64,000 nt of DNA from Candidatus Methylobacter oryzae (GTDB lineage: Bacteria > Pseudomonadota > Gammaproteobacteria > Methylococcales > Methylomonadaceae): NCBI RefSeq assembly GCF_003994235.2, contig NZ_RYFG02000117.1, positions 53,445 through 117,444 on the forward strand. Direction: 5' to 3'. Of this stretch, positions 38,055 to 47,083 are shown piece after piece. The first letter of the stretch is position 1; every line of letters begins with the position of its first letter. The translations under genes were made by a program, and so were the position numbers. The notes beneath the pieces were generated by a model. That model searched no databases. It was not told the origin of the DNA and saw only the letters and a list, made by a program, of their open reading frames with translations.

Positions 38055-40760
38055 TCATACGGCTAATTTGACAACCTGGTGATTAAAAGCCGTTGTCGGT
38101 TTTTGATAATTATTGTTAAGCATTTGATTTATTAAGATATTGGCAAACGCGTCTGCCGATAGGGGAGGGTTTTTTAAATAGCCTTGATAGATGTCGCAAC
38201 CTTTCTCCAGCAAGAACTCGAGCTGTTCCGGGGTTTCGACGCCTTCCGCCAAGACCTTAAAACCCAGAATATGGCCCATCGCGATAATCGTGGCGGCAAT
38301 TTCCATGTCGTCTTTGATGTGAGGGATGTCATCGATGAAGCTTTTATCGATCTTTAGCACATCCAGCGGGAAATGTTTCAGATAAGCCAGCGATGAAAAA
38401 CCGGTGCCGAAATCGTCAATAGCAAGGCGGATACCTTGGCCACGTAGCTTATTCAATAGCTCTATCACGTTGTCCAGGTTCTCCATTAGCCCGCTTTCAG
38501 TCATTTCAAGCTCAAGACACTCGGCCGGAAAGCCGGTTTCATTCAGCACTGTAGCAACCAAAGCACTAATATCACCGCGCCGAAATTGATGGGGAGAGAC
38601 GTTGACTGCCAGGGTTAGCGGGGGCAATCCTTGGTCCAGCCAACGCCGCCCTTGCCGGCACGTTTCCCGCATCACCCATTCGCCGATTTCCAAAATGAGC
38701 CCGGTTTCTTCAGCGATAGGAATAAAGCGTGACGGCGGAATCAAGCCTTCCTGCGGATCTTGCCAGCGCACCAATGCTTCGGCGCCGACAATGCGACCGC
38801 TGAGAATATCCACTTGCGGCTGATAAAAAACGCGTAATTCGTGTTGTTCAATGGCATGCCTTAATCGGCTTTCCAAGGCAATGCGTTTTCGGGAAGCAAG
38901 CGTCAGGTCTTCAGAGAAATAGGCGTAACAACCGCGTCCCTGATCTTTGGCCTGATACAGGGCGGCATCGGCGCAGCTCAGCAGCTCGTCATAGTCGCTG
39001 CCGTGTTCCGGGTGCAAACTGATGCCGATGCTGACGCCAATCTGGACATCGTTATTTTGATTTAATTGGAAAGGTTTATTGAGGATAGAGATGATTTCTT
39101 CCGCTAAGCGGGCAGGATCTTCCGGATGAGCAATGTTTTCCATTAATACAATAAACTCATCGCCGCCCAAGCGTGCCACCATGTCAACGTCACGCAATCT
39201 TGAGCTGATGCGTGCAGCGACCTGTTGCAACAAGTCGTCTCCGGCCAGATGGCCCAGGCTGTCGTTAACGGCCTTGAAGCGGTCCAGGTCGAGCATCAGC
39301 AGTGCCAGCCGTTTACCTTCGCGCCGATCCATTTCGATGCTGTGTTTTAGCCGCTCCTGTAATAACCGGCGATTAGGAAGCTGCGTTAGCGGGTCGTAAA
39401 AAGCCAGTTGTTTGATTTCTTCCTCGGCGGCCTTGCGCGAAGAAATATCGGAGAACGAGGCGACATAGTTGTTGATTTTGCGGCTCATGTCATAAGGTTC
39501 CCTGACTGCCGTGATAATCAGCCATTCCGGATAGAGCTGGCCGTTTTTGCGTCGATTCCATATTTCGCCTTGCCAGGCGTCGGTACGATTAATGCTGTCC
39601 CACATGGCCGCGAAGAACGCTTTGTCATGCCGGCCGGAACTGAGCATATGAGGGGTTTTGCCAATGGCTTCTTCGGCACTGTAGCCGGTGATTCGGGTAA
39701 ATGCCTGGTTGACTTTGAGAATGACTTTGTCCGCATCGGTAATTAACATCGCATTCTGCAATTCAAAAGCGGTGGCGGCGATGCGCAGATCGACTTCATC
39801 TTGCTTTTGTTGGGTGATGTCGGTAATGAAGCCGTGCCAAAGTACGGAGCCGTCCGTCTGTCGTTGCGGCAGGGCGTTACCGAATAGCCAGCACAGGGGA
39901 GCATCGTCAAACTGTAGACGAAACTCCTGACACCACGGCGTCAAATCTTGTGCCGATACTCTAAAGGAGGCCTTAAAGTTTTCCAGATCGTCAGGATGCA
40001 AGGCTGAAAATATCTTGGAGGCGTCTTCACTGACGTCTTCAGGGCTGACCCGGTAAATAGCATGGATGGCTTCATTCGCGTACGGAATGCGGAAGCGGCC
40101 ATCGGGAAATAGCTGGAACTGGAACACCATTCCCGGCACTTGGCTGGAAATTTTCTGGAGCCGCTCAAAGGCTTCCTGGCTTATTTGCTCGGCTTTTTGA
40201 CGTTCAATGACTTCTTTGGCTAATTGTATAGTGCGTGAAGACAGCGCATCGTACATGGAGATCATCGTTTCTATCAGTACCCGCATTCCCCCGCTCATTT
40301 CCTGGTCAGCTTGCTCCTTCGCTTGCATTAACGGTACGCCCGACTGCACCGCCAACACGACCTTAGCCATGCGCATGTCTGTGTCGAGAATATGAAAGGC
40401 CAGCCATTGAGTCAGAAATCCAAGAACTTCTTCGATCGTCTGATCGGATGATCGAATGCTCTGCGCTTCCATCATCATGTTAACTTTAGTCAGGAATCTG
40501 CTGTGATCGTCTATATGGCTTGCTTCCCAAGCATCCTCAGAAAATACTGTATGCCAAATGGTCTCTTCAGCCTGAAAATGGTAAATAGTGTATTCAACTA
40601 AGTCATTGAAAAAGTTGGTCAAAGTCGGCATATCGGATTGATTGGCCAAATGGCTGGCCAGCGCATTCAGTAACTCAACCAGTCGCTGGTGCTGCTCATC
40701 GATCAGCGGCACTCCAACCTCGAAATTCTTATTCCATGGAAAAACTTCAACTGAATCCAT
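38055..40760 (-). CDS. Bacteriohemerythrin-PAS-GGDEF-EAL protein
   Basis: A 901-aa signalling protein. The N-terminal 130 residues are a complete hemerythrin domain: H24, H61-x3-E65, H82-x3-H86 and H123-x4-D128, the set that holds the oxygen-binding diiron centre. Two PAS/PAC domains follow (e.g. KVNQAFTRITGYSAEEAIGK). The GGDEF domain has YDPLTQLPNRR and an intact ARLGGDEF. The EAL domain has GAEALVRW, DDFGTGFSSLAYL and AEGVETPEQ. It is soluble. The expected role is to adjust c-di-GMP in response to oxygen or redox state. It is the second diiron-linked c-di-GMP protein within 9 kb. Confidence 0.94.
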   Translation of the reverse strand: MDSVEVFPWNKNFEVGVPLIDEQHQRLVELLNALASHLANQSDMPTLTNFFNDLVEYTIYHFQAEETIWHTVFSEDAWEASHIDDHSRFLTKVNMMMEAQSIRSSDQTIEEVLGFLTQWLAFHILDTDMRMAKVVLAVQSGVPLMQAKEQADQEMSGGMRVLIETMISMYDALSSRTIQLAKEVIERQKAEQISQEAFERLQKISSQVPGMVFQFQLFPDGRFRIPYANEAIHAIYRVSPEDVSEDASKIFSALHPDDLENFKASFRVSAQDLTPWCQEFRLQFDDAPLCWLFGNALPQRQTDGSVLWHGFITDITQQKQDEVDLRIAATAFELQNAMLITDADKVILKVNQAFTRITGYSAEEAIGKTPHMLSSGRHDKAFFAAMWDSINRTDAWQGEIWNRRKNGQLYPEWLIITAVREPYDMSRKINNYVASFSDISSRKAAEEEIKQLAFYDPLTQLPNRRLLQERLKHSIEMDRREGKRLALLMLDLDRFKAVNDSLGHLAGDDLLQQVAARISSRLRDVDMVARLGGDEFIVLMENIAHPEDPARLAEEIISILNKPFQLNQNNDVQIGVSIGISLHPEHGSDYDELLSCADAALYQAKDQGRGCYAYFSEDLTLASRKRIALESRLRHAIEQHELRVFYQPQVDILSGRIVGAEALVRWQDPQEGLIPPSRFIPIAEETGLILEIGEWVMRETCRQGRRWLDQGLPPLTLAVNVSPHQFRRGDISALVATVLNETGFPAECLELEMTESGLMENLDNVIELLNKLRGQGIRLAIDDFGTGFSSLAYLKHFPLDVLKIDKSFIDDIPHIKDDMEIAATIIAMGHILGFKVLAEGVETPEQLEFLLEKGCDIYQGYLKNPPLSADAFANILINQMLNNNYQKPTTAFNHQVVKLAV

Positions 40761-41321
40761 AATATTTTCTTAGGTAGTTAAGGTCGCTAATAAGCCGACA
40801 GTGCTGTAGTTATCAATTTTTAATTATTCAAATTCAAATGCGCTAATCTGCTATTCGAGCTTTATTTTCTTGTTTAGCCAATGAAGGCTTTATTAGATCA
40901 GGTTAGGCCGCTCGAAGGTCTGCTTAGCTGTCCGACGATGGTGGGATAACAAGTCAAAACTTTTGGCTGTATCCGAGAATATCGCGACATCAAAACAAAC
41001 CGGAAGCATGCTGATAATTACCTTATTAAATTTATGCTAATTCATTGATAATTATGGGGCAATTTGAACTGTCGTAACATAACGAAATATTGCATTTTCT
41101 TGCAAACAAGGTTTTTTAGATTATCGGAAAGATTGATTTTCCTACTAAGAAAGCACGTTGGCGCAGTAAATCCCCTTACGCTACGATCCGGTAAATTGTC
41201 TGCAAGAGGGATATTGATAAACCGAAAGAGGAAATGCTTCGCCTTTTTTAGGATTGTATGTAAAGCAGCTAAGCCAATCCTTAGTAATGATTTCGGCTGA
41301 AACATATACGCCCAGAATGTT
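40761..41321. other. Intergenic region, no gene seen
   Basis: About 560 nt of AT-rich sequence. Two short overlapping frames on opposite strands (41042-41305) have no ribosome sites or motifs and are not called. A fragment GAAGGTCT near 40914 matches half of the AGACCTTCC repeat. Confidence 0.45.
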
Positions 41322-42047
41322 CTATGCGATTATTGCCCAGGCGGTAAAGGCATAACCGACTTGATAGACGGTTTTGATCGGCAGTTGGTATTCTAATTTA
41401 TTTGCGGCTTTTTTACGCAGACGGGTAAGCATTACATCCAACCTTTCTCCGCTATTAACAACGCGCGGCCCGAAGATAAGTTCAGCAAGCTTTTTTCTGG
41501 GAACAGTTTCGCCTTGTGCTTCGAACAATGAATTGAGAAAGAAAAACTCCCGTGCAGTGAGCTTAATATTTATCCCATTCGGATCGGTCAAGCACCAATT
41601 TTCTCTTGATAGCAGCCACAAGTTTTGCTTCTGCTCAGCCTCGGCTTTCAATATCGTATTCTCAAGCCGTCTGCGAATCGTTTCGATATTGGCGACCAGC
41701 TCGGACAGGTTGACCGGTTTAACGAGATAGCGGTCAGCTCCTGCTCTCAAACCTAAAAGCCGGCTGTCGAGAGAGGCATGTGCGCTGACGATAATTACCG
41801 TCAACTGTTGCAGTTTGTGCAAATGCTCGGTGACGCTGATGCCATCCTCGCCAGGCAAACCGACGTCGAGCACGACCACGTCGACTGGATCGATCGAAAG
41901 CCGTTTGTAAAAAGCTTCGGCGCTGTCGACGCCCCAAGCATAATAGCCTAGCACCCAAAGATACTCCAGCGTGCTCTCCAGCAGATCCTTATCATCCTCG
42001 ACGATTGCAATACGCAACGATGTTACTTGCTCAGACGAATTTATCAT
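41322..42047 (-). CDS. OmpR/PhoB-family response regulator
   Basis: A 241-aa regulator. The receiver has the acidic pair in IVEDDKD and the phospho-acceptor Asp in VVLDVGLPGEDG. It is followed by a winged-helix DNA-binding domain (KLTAREFFFLNSLFE, LDVMLTRLRKKAANK). The gene lies 24 nt after the Thi5-domain histidine kinase, its evident partner. The target genes are unknown. Confidence 0.92.
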   Translation of the reverse strand: MINSSEQVTSLRIAIVEDDKDLLESTLEYLWVLGYYAWGVDSAEAFYKRLSIDPVDVVVLDVGLPGEDGISVTEHLHKLQQLTVIIVSAHASLDSRLLGLRAGADRYLVKPVNLSELVANIETIRRRLENTILKAEAEQKQNLWLLSRENWCLTDPNGINIKLTAREFFFLNSLFEAQGETVPRKKLAELIFGPRVVNSGERLDVMLTRLRKKAANKLEYQLPIKTVYQVGYAFTAWAIIA

Positions 42048-42071
42048 TTTTATATTATCGTTCGGTTATTT

Positions 42072-43931
42072 TTATAGCGGAAATTTAACTATCATACGCG
42101 TACCTTTGGACTCATGGCTTTCGGCGTCTAAATGGCCTCTGTGAAGCTCGACAATGCGCGCCACCAGCGACAAGCCGAGTCCTGCGCCGGGAATGCTGGA
42201 GCTTGCATGACCTCGATAGTATTTTTGAAAGATAAAAGGAAGCTCGTCAGCAGGAATGCCTGAGCCTTTGTCGATGACTTCGAACACATAAGCTTGGTCA
42301 ACATGCTTGATGTGTAAACGAACTTCGCTTCCGGGCGGCGAGTATTTAATCGCGTTACTGAGCAGGTTGAGCAGCAGGATATTCAATAGTTGCGGATCGG
42401 CATTGAGGGGAGGAAGACCGGGAGATAGCTCAACAACGACTTGATAGTCCTCTGAAATCAGCTGGGCGTTTTCTTTTAACAATGCTGTAAATTCCCGAAG
42501 ATCAATAGCGCGGCGATGCAAACTTAAGCTTTCGCTATTCAAACGATCTTCCGTCAGACAGTTATCGATAAAATTGACCAGACGGGAGACGCCGCGTTGG
42601 ATTCGTCCAACAATGTGGAGGGCTTCACTTTCTACGGGCAGCTTAATAGCAAGCAGTTGGGATGCGGAATCAATGACCGCAAGCGGCGAGCGAAACTCAT
42701 GTGAAACCATGGCCACGAAATGACGCTGCTCGGCTAAGGCTTTGTCGGAGCTTTCTTTGGCCAGCCGCAGTTCTTTTTGAATAATGAGATTATCATTATG
42801 CTTTGACATAAGCTCGGCGGAAAGCTTACGTAAATATTTTTCCCTACCGTTAATTATTTTATTTTTTCGTTCTAACGATCTATAGGCGGCCAATAAACCG
42901 ATAACCACGCTGGTAGATATGAGGGCTATTAGCGCGGCAATCTTGATATATTTGAGCAGTTTCTCATTGTCGGCTTTGGGATCGGGATCATAGCTGAAAT
43001 TTTGCAGGAACTTATCGTTTTCAACCATGCCCGCGTTGATGAACGTTTCCGCCATGTGCCGCCAGCGCCAGGGATTCATATGACCCAGATCGATCACGTC
43101 AGGCATTATCAATGAGCGTATTGCGTCGGCTTCAAAGTTAAGATGCTCCCTGGATTTCTTAACGTTATATTTATTAAGCAACAGATCGATAATTTCCTGC
43201 GGGTGATTCATTGCATAATACCAGCCTTCAAGACTGGCTTGACGGAACGCTTTGACGCGTTCGGGATGTTGTTTAAGCTCGTCTTCGGTTGTAAACAGAA
43301 TGTCGCTGTAGAAGTCGACGCCGTAATTGCGCGGATTGAGTACGGTAAATTCAATCCCTTGTTGCTTTAGAAGATAAGGCTCATTGCTTAGGTAGGAATT
43401 AAACGCGTCGACTTTGCCGGTAATCAAATCATCAATTTCATAGCTGCTGGGAATAATGTGAATACGGCTTATGTCTATGCTTTCATTGTTGAACATCGCG
43501 GCAAAATCAGCATCGACGGTCTGATCCATCAACATGATTTTTTTTCCGACTAAATCGTCGGGTGAGGAAATTTCGGCATCTTTGCGCGCAATCAGTATAG
43601 AAGGCGAGTGTTGATATATTGCAGCCAAGGCGACAAGCGGTGCGCCGCGTAAGCGTTCCAATAACAACTCACTATTGGCTTCGCCATACTGAGCATTGCC
43701 TTGCAGGACTTCCTGTACCGGTTTATTGCCAGGCGTGCCTTCGTGGATAACGACGTCGAGCCCCGCATCTTTGTAATAACCTTTTTCCAGCGCCGCATAA
43801 TAGCCTGCAAATTGAAACTGGTGACGCCAACGTAACTGTAGATGAACAGGTTCGGCAGCTATTGAAAAGCTTAAACCTATTAACATCGTGATCGCTATCA
43901 GACGGATCGGTATTATGTGGGAATAGTTCAT
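42072..43931 (-). CDS. Sensor histidine kinase with periplasmic NMT1/THI5-like domain
   Basis: A 619-aa membrane kinase. A signal-anchor (residues ~8-26) leads to a periplasmic substrate-binding domain of the NMT1/THI5 type (QFQFAGYYAALEKGYYKDAGL, VDADFAAMF, NYGVDFYSDILFTT). Relatives bind pyrimidine or thiamine precursors or other small ligands. A transmembrane helix lies near residues 330-350. The kinase core has the His box FVAMVSHEFRSPLAV and the ATPase motifs LLLNLLSNAIKYSP, DKGSGIP and GAGLGLSLVA. The partner is the OmpR-type regulator 24 nt downstream. Use of a solute-binding domain as the input part implies detection of a specific metabolite, which the sequence does not identify. Confidence 0.92.
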   Translation of the reverse strand: MNYSHIIPIRLIAITMLIGLSFSIAAEPVHLQLRWRHQFQFAGYYAALEKGYYKDAGLDVVIHEGTPGNKPVQEVLQGNAQYGEANSELLLERLRGAPLVALAAIYQHSPSILIARKDAEISSPDDLVGKKIMLMDQTVDADFAAMFNNESIDISRIHIIPSSYEIDDLITGKVDAFNSYLSNEPYLLKQQGIEFTVLNPRNYGVDFYSDILFTTEDELKQHPERVKAFRQASLEGWYYAMNHPQEIIDLLLNKYNVKKSREHLNFEADAIRSLIMPDVIDLGHMNPWRWRHMAETFINAGMVENDKFLQNFSYDPDPKADNEKLLKYIKIAALIALISTSVVIGLLAAYRSLERKNKIINGREKYLRKLSAELMSKHNDNLIIQKELRLAKESSDKALAEQRHFVAMVSHEFRSPLAVIDSASQLLAIKLPVESEALHIVGRIQRGVSRLVNFIDNCLTEDRLNSESLSLHRRAIDLREFTALLKENAQLISEDYQVVVELSPGLPPLNADPQLLNILLLNLLSNAIKYSPPGSEVRLHIKHVDQAYVFEVIDKGSGIPADELPFIFQKYYRGHASSSIPGAGLGLSLVARIVELHRGHLDAESHESKGTRMIVKFPL

Positions 43932-44177
43932 TCTAAAACTTGCTTTTATAGGCTATGGCTCAATAGAACTGCGAGTCAGGCTATAGAAACACCAGCAAAC
44001 TCAGTGAGAAGACAATATCAATGTAAGGTTTATCCGATTGGATTTGAATATTTGCAGTGCCATCTAAAATTTGCTGAGCCGGAACATAAACACAGGACGC
44101 ATCAATGCAAGACCAGCAGGGGTTTTTTGGGGGGCACGACGAATATCTATTTGTTTGAAATTTTCATATTATAAACG

Positions 44178-44193
44178 CCGTACCTATATACGG
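44178..44193 (+). promoter_or_regulatory. merO-like operator upstream of merR
   Basis: CCGTAC-CTAT-ATACGG followed by AAGCAAGTTA closely resembles the mercury operator core (CCGTAC-4 nt-GTACGG then AAGTAAGGTTA) of Tn501-type mer promoters. It ends 13 nt before the merR ATG at 44207, so it probably mediates autoregulation. Confidence 0.7.
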
Positions 44194-44206
44194 AAGCAAG
44201 TTAATA

Positions 44207-44623
44207 ATGCAAAAGAACTTTACCATTGGTCTTCTGGCAAAAAAAGCCGGAGTGGGGGTAGAAACGATCCGTTTTTATCAACGCCGAGGCCTACTGATAG
44301 AACCTGTTAAACCATTAAAAGGCGTTCGGCATTATACCGAGCGAGACGTGCAGCAAATCCAATTCATTAAGCATGGCCAGAAACTTGGTTTTTCGCTTGA
44401 CGAAATCTCAGTATTATTAAAACTTGATAAAAAAATGCATTGCCGTGAAGCCAAGGAAATAGCCCTAAGAAAGCTTATTAAAATTCGGGAGCGCATGGAA
44501 GGCTTGCGTATGATAGAAATAACCTTGTCTAATTTACTCGAAAACTGCGAGAGTCAAATCGATCCGGTATCCTGTCCGATAATTAATACACTACTAAAAC
44601 ACCGGCAGGATGAAAGCTTGTAG
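44207..44623 (+). CDS. MerR-family regulator with the Hg(II)-binding cysteine set
   Basis: A 138-aa regulator. The N-terminal winged helix is FTIGLLAKKAGVGVETIRFY, followed by RRGLLIEP and a long dimerisation helix. Cys79, Cys114 and Cys123 have exactly the spacing (35 and 9) of the three mercury-binding cysteines of MerR (82, 117, 126), in the contexts MHCREAKE, ENCESQ and VSCPII. A merO-like dyad sits directly upstream. It should bind Hg(II) or a similar thiophilic ion and activate transcription. No merT, merP or merA follows; the next gene is a small lipoprotein 160 nt downstream. Confidence 0.88.
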   Translation: MQKNFTIGLLAKKAGVGVETIRFYQRRGLLIEPVKPLKGVRHYTERDVQQIQFIKHGQKLGFSLDEISVLLKLDKKMHCREAKEIALRKLIKIRERMEGLRMIEITLSNLLENCESQIDPVSCPIINTLLKHRQDESL

Positions 44624-44783
44624 CTTGTGAGCCGCGAGCAATCATATGCGATGTAAGGCATTCAAAACTTAATGCAGAGACCCGCTAATAAGTAACAGCG
44701 CTTATTGATTAAAAGCCTTGGAGTCTCTACCTTGCTTGTAATCTGAAAAACGACGTCACTTTGAATTTCTCCGGAGAAAGCTC

Positions 44784-45122
44784 ATGAATGCAAAATTACC
44801 GATTACCTTGTTTTTAAGCTTAAGTTTGCTGACGGCTTGCGCCCAGACGAACCCGCATCCGATGGATATGGATCTGGCCTTGCAAAACGCGAAAACCAAA
44901 GAAGACCATGAGGCGCTGGCTGAACATTATGAGGAAGCGGCGCAAGACATGCAGGAAAAATCCAAGGAATACAAAAAGCTTTTTGATCAATATGAGGAAA
45001 AAAGCTATCTCTACGGTAGGCAAGCCGAAGATTTAAAAGCACATGCTCAAAAGCTGATTGATGTTTACGAAAAAGCTTCCGAGGAAAATTTGAAAATGGC
45101 AAAAATGCATCGCCATATGTAA
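44784..45122 (+). CDS. Small helical lipoprotein of unknown function
   Basis: A 112-aa protein with a signal peptide ending in the lipobox LLTAC (Cys19), so it is lipid-anchored. The residues after the cysteine are not the classic inner-membrane retention Asp, which suggests the outer membrane. The mature part is a charged heptad-like helix rich in Glu, Lys and Tyr (EHYEEAAQDMQEKSKEYKKL) and ends in MHRHM, a Met/His tail that could bind metal. GGAG lies upstream of the ATG. It follows the MerR gene on the same strand, so control by metals is possible but not shown. Confidence 0.75.
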   Translation: MNAKLPITLFLSLSLLTACAQTNPHPMDMDLALQNAKTKEDHEALAEHYEEAAQDMQEKSKEYKKLFDQYEEKSYLYGRQAEDLKAHAQKLIDVYEKASEENLKMAKMHRHM

Positions 45123-45196
45123 TGCTTCAAATCATCGATTACAAACAGCCTTAACAAAAATTAAGACTGCTTGTTTGTCAAATTAAAGAACGCTGT

Positions 45197-45829
45197 TTAA
45201 CTGCGGTTTAACGCCGCCGCGGCATCCTGTTCATGACCGGCCAGATGCGCATCGCGGGGCGGCAATACATCCGCGACCACTTCCAGGCGTTTCCAGGCCG
45301 GTACCGGCGTTTCGCAATGCTGCTTCGGAACAAACGCCGACTCTTCAACCAAAGTCATCTTGTGAATATAACGCGGACAGTTCGGGAACATTTCCCGCAC
45401 TTTGACCCGCAACACCAGTTCCGCCTCGGGCCAGTGATTTTGCAGGGGATCGTCATCCTGAATAAAAGCGCTGCCGTTTAAGCGCAGACGGGCTTGACGC
45501 TGGAAGTCCACGAACAACATACTGACATGCTCGTTCACCAATACATTGCCTGCCGATAAATACATGCCGCTGCCGTCGTAGAGCGGAAAAGCCAGGGTTT
45601 GCTCGTCGATCACTTTGACCAAGCCGACGCTGCCGCCTTTGTAGGAACAGTTGGGACGTCCTTCCCGGTCGACGGTGGCGAAGAAAAACATGTTCTGTTC
45701 TTCGATAAACGCTTTGTCTTCCGGGCTGATTTGCGCGCTGACGATCGCTTCGACCAGGCGGTCGGCCATTGGACGGGTTTCGAAACGGTCTTGCAGTTGC
45801 CGGCTGCCTTCATGAAAAAATTCGCTCAT
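45197..45829 (-). CDS. Pyridoxamine 5'-phosphate oxidase-like flavin-binding protein
   Basis: A 210-aa protein with the split-barrel flavin fold. Motifs include QNMFFFATVDREGRPNCSYKGG, LAFPLYDGSGMYLSAGNV and VSMLFVDFQRQARLRLNG. These proteins bind FMN or related cofactors; many are of unknown role and may reduce xenobiotics. It lies 38 nt downstream of a TetR regulator gene on the same strand and is probably controlled by it. True pyridoxamine oxidase activity is unlikely from context. Confidence 0.85.
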   Translation of the reverse strand: MSEFFHEGSRQLQDRFETRPMADRLVEAIVSAQISPEDKAFIEEQNMFFFATVDREGRPNCSYKGGSVGLVKVIDEQTLAFPLYDGSGMYLSAGNVLVNEHVSMLFVDFQRQARLRLNGSAFIQDDDPLQNHWPEAELVLRVKVREMFPNCPRYIHKMTLVEESAFVPKQHCETPVPAWKRLEVVADVLPPRDAHLAGHEQDAAAALNRS

Positions 45830-45867
45830 TTGCTGTTCCTGGGTGTTAGTGGTTGGTGAGATGTTGT

Positions 45868-46425
45868 TTAAGCGGCTTCGATAAGAACAATCGCGGCTTG
45901 CTTGGCTTGTTCGGCCGCGCCTGAATGACGCTTCATCTGTTCCGAGACGATAGCGCCTTCAACCAGCAGGCTTAATTGCAGGGCCAGACTGTCCGGGGAT
46001 TTAGAACCGCATTGTCCGGCCAGACCGGCAATATAGCTGCGAAAATGGTCGTAAAACTCGGCAGATACTTGATGCACCGGGTTGCCTTCGAGCGGGAATT
46101 CAGCGGCCGCATTGATAAAAGCGCAGCCGCGAAATTCAGGTATAGCCATCCATTCGCCAATCACATCAAAAACCGCCAGCAACTTTGCCTTGGGCGTATC
46201 CGCTCTGGCATCAATCTGCTCGACAAACCAGGCTCGAAAATCCTGGTCCCGTTTACGCAAGAAGGCAAGCACCAACTCGTCCTTGGACGGAAAGTATTTG
46301 TACAAACTCATCTTGGTTGTGTTGGCCGCTTTGGCAATCGCATCGACGCCGGTCGCTTTGATGCCTTGGCTATAAAACAATTCAGCTGCGGCTTGCAGGA
46401 TTTTTTCTTGCAGAGTTAATGACAT
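45868..46425 (-). CDS. TetR-family transcriptional regulator
   Basis: A protein of about 185 aa. The N-terminal helix-turn-helix is GIKATGVDAIAKAANTTKMS, followed by LYKYFPSKDELVLAFL. The C-terminal helical domain resembles the ligand part of QacR/NemR-type repressors. The start at 46425 (MSLTLQEKIL) fits the family; the longer version adds seven residues. It is divergent from the membrane protein at 46541, with a perfect palindrome and a similar second site between them. It probably represses both its own operon and the divergent gene. Confidence 0.87.
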   Translation of the reverse strand: MSLTLQEKILQAAAELFYSQGIKATGVDAIAKAANTTKMSLYKYFPSKDELVLAFLRKRDQDFRAWFVEQIDARADTPKAKLLAVFDVIGEWMAIPEFRGCAFINAAAEFPLEGNPVHQVSAEFYDHFRSYIAGLAGQCGSKSPDSLALQLSLLVEGAIVSEQMKRHSGAAEQAKQAAIVLIEAA

Positions 46426-46458
46426 AGGCTCGGGTAGAGGAAACAAGTTGATTGCGAC

Positions 46459-46507
46459 TATACCGATCGGTATACTTTGTTGTCAATATGCTGACCGGTA
46501 AGTATAT
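46459..46507. promoter_or_regulatory. Probable TetR operators
   Basis: TATACCGATCGGTATA (46459-46474) is a perfect palindrome. A second quasi-palindrome centred on ACCGGT lies at 46488-46507. Both lie between the tetR start and the divergent gene at 46541, the expected place for operator sites. Confidence 0.7.
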
Positions 46508-46540
46508 TTTTATAAACGAAATAAGAATAGAGATAATACG

Positions 46541-46930
46541 ATGGAAATATTATTAATTGGCGCTGTGCTGATGATTTTTGCCGTGTTGGCTTCGGCGTGG
46601 CTGATGACTTTTGCCAGATGGTTCCCCGTTAAAGGCATCGACGGCGAGTTCCTGGCCGACTACAAAACCTTGATTCGGGCGCACATTGACTTTGCGCTAA
46701 TGGCTTTGTTCTGTCTGGGATTTTATGCGGTCAAAGTGCCGTTATCGGTGACGGCTTGCTGGCTGGTGGTGATAGGCGGCATCACGAATCCTTCCGTTTT
46801 TGTTATTGCAGCCTTCGATCTGAACTTTTGGGAAAAGACACTCTGGAAAGTCTATACGGCTTTGAGCTTTGCCGCGACGACGATAGGTTTTGTCTGGGTG
46901 AGCATCGGTTTGTTGGATTATGCGGTATAA
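46541..46930 (+). CDS. Small four-helix membrane protein of unknown function
   Basis: A 129-aa protein with about four hydrophobic segments (residues ~3-25, 47-67, 69-90, 104-125) and short loops, e.g. ARWFPVKGIDGEFLADYKT. I do not recognise the family. It is divergent from the TetR gene, with the operator-like palindromes in between, so it is probably induced with the flavin-binding protein gene. A role in stress or small-molecule tolerance is only a guess. Confidence 0.7.
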   Translation: MEILLIGAVLMIFAVLASAWLMTFARWFPVKGIDGEFLADYKTLIRAHIDFALMALFCLGFYAVKVPLSVTACWLVVIGGITNPSVFVIAAFDLNFWEKTLWKVYTALSFAATTIGFVWVSIGLLDYAV

Positions 46931-46945
46931 CGGAGCTGCAAAATG

Positions 46946-47046
46946 GAACACGGATGGCACGGATTAGACGGATTTAAACGGATTTTTAAGAAGCAAACAC
47001 TGTGTTCTATCTGTGATTATCCGTCAGATCCGTGTTATCCGTGTTC
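46946..47046. repeat. CACGGAT-family inverted repeat
   Basis: GAACACGGATGGCACGGAT at the left and ATCCGTGTTATCCGTGTTC at the right are near-perfect inverted arms. The same family occurs at 21989-22105 and in part at 63835-63900. It fills the gap between the membrane protein and the third chemoreceptor. Confidence 0.8.
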
Positions 47047-47083
47047 GATTATTTATCCTAGTACCGTCCTGTTTAAGACAGCT

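Noticed and set aside
41042..41305. Short frames on both strands in the 40761-41321 gap
   Set aside because: They overlap each other on opposite strands, lack ribosome sites and show no motifs.
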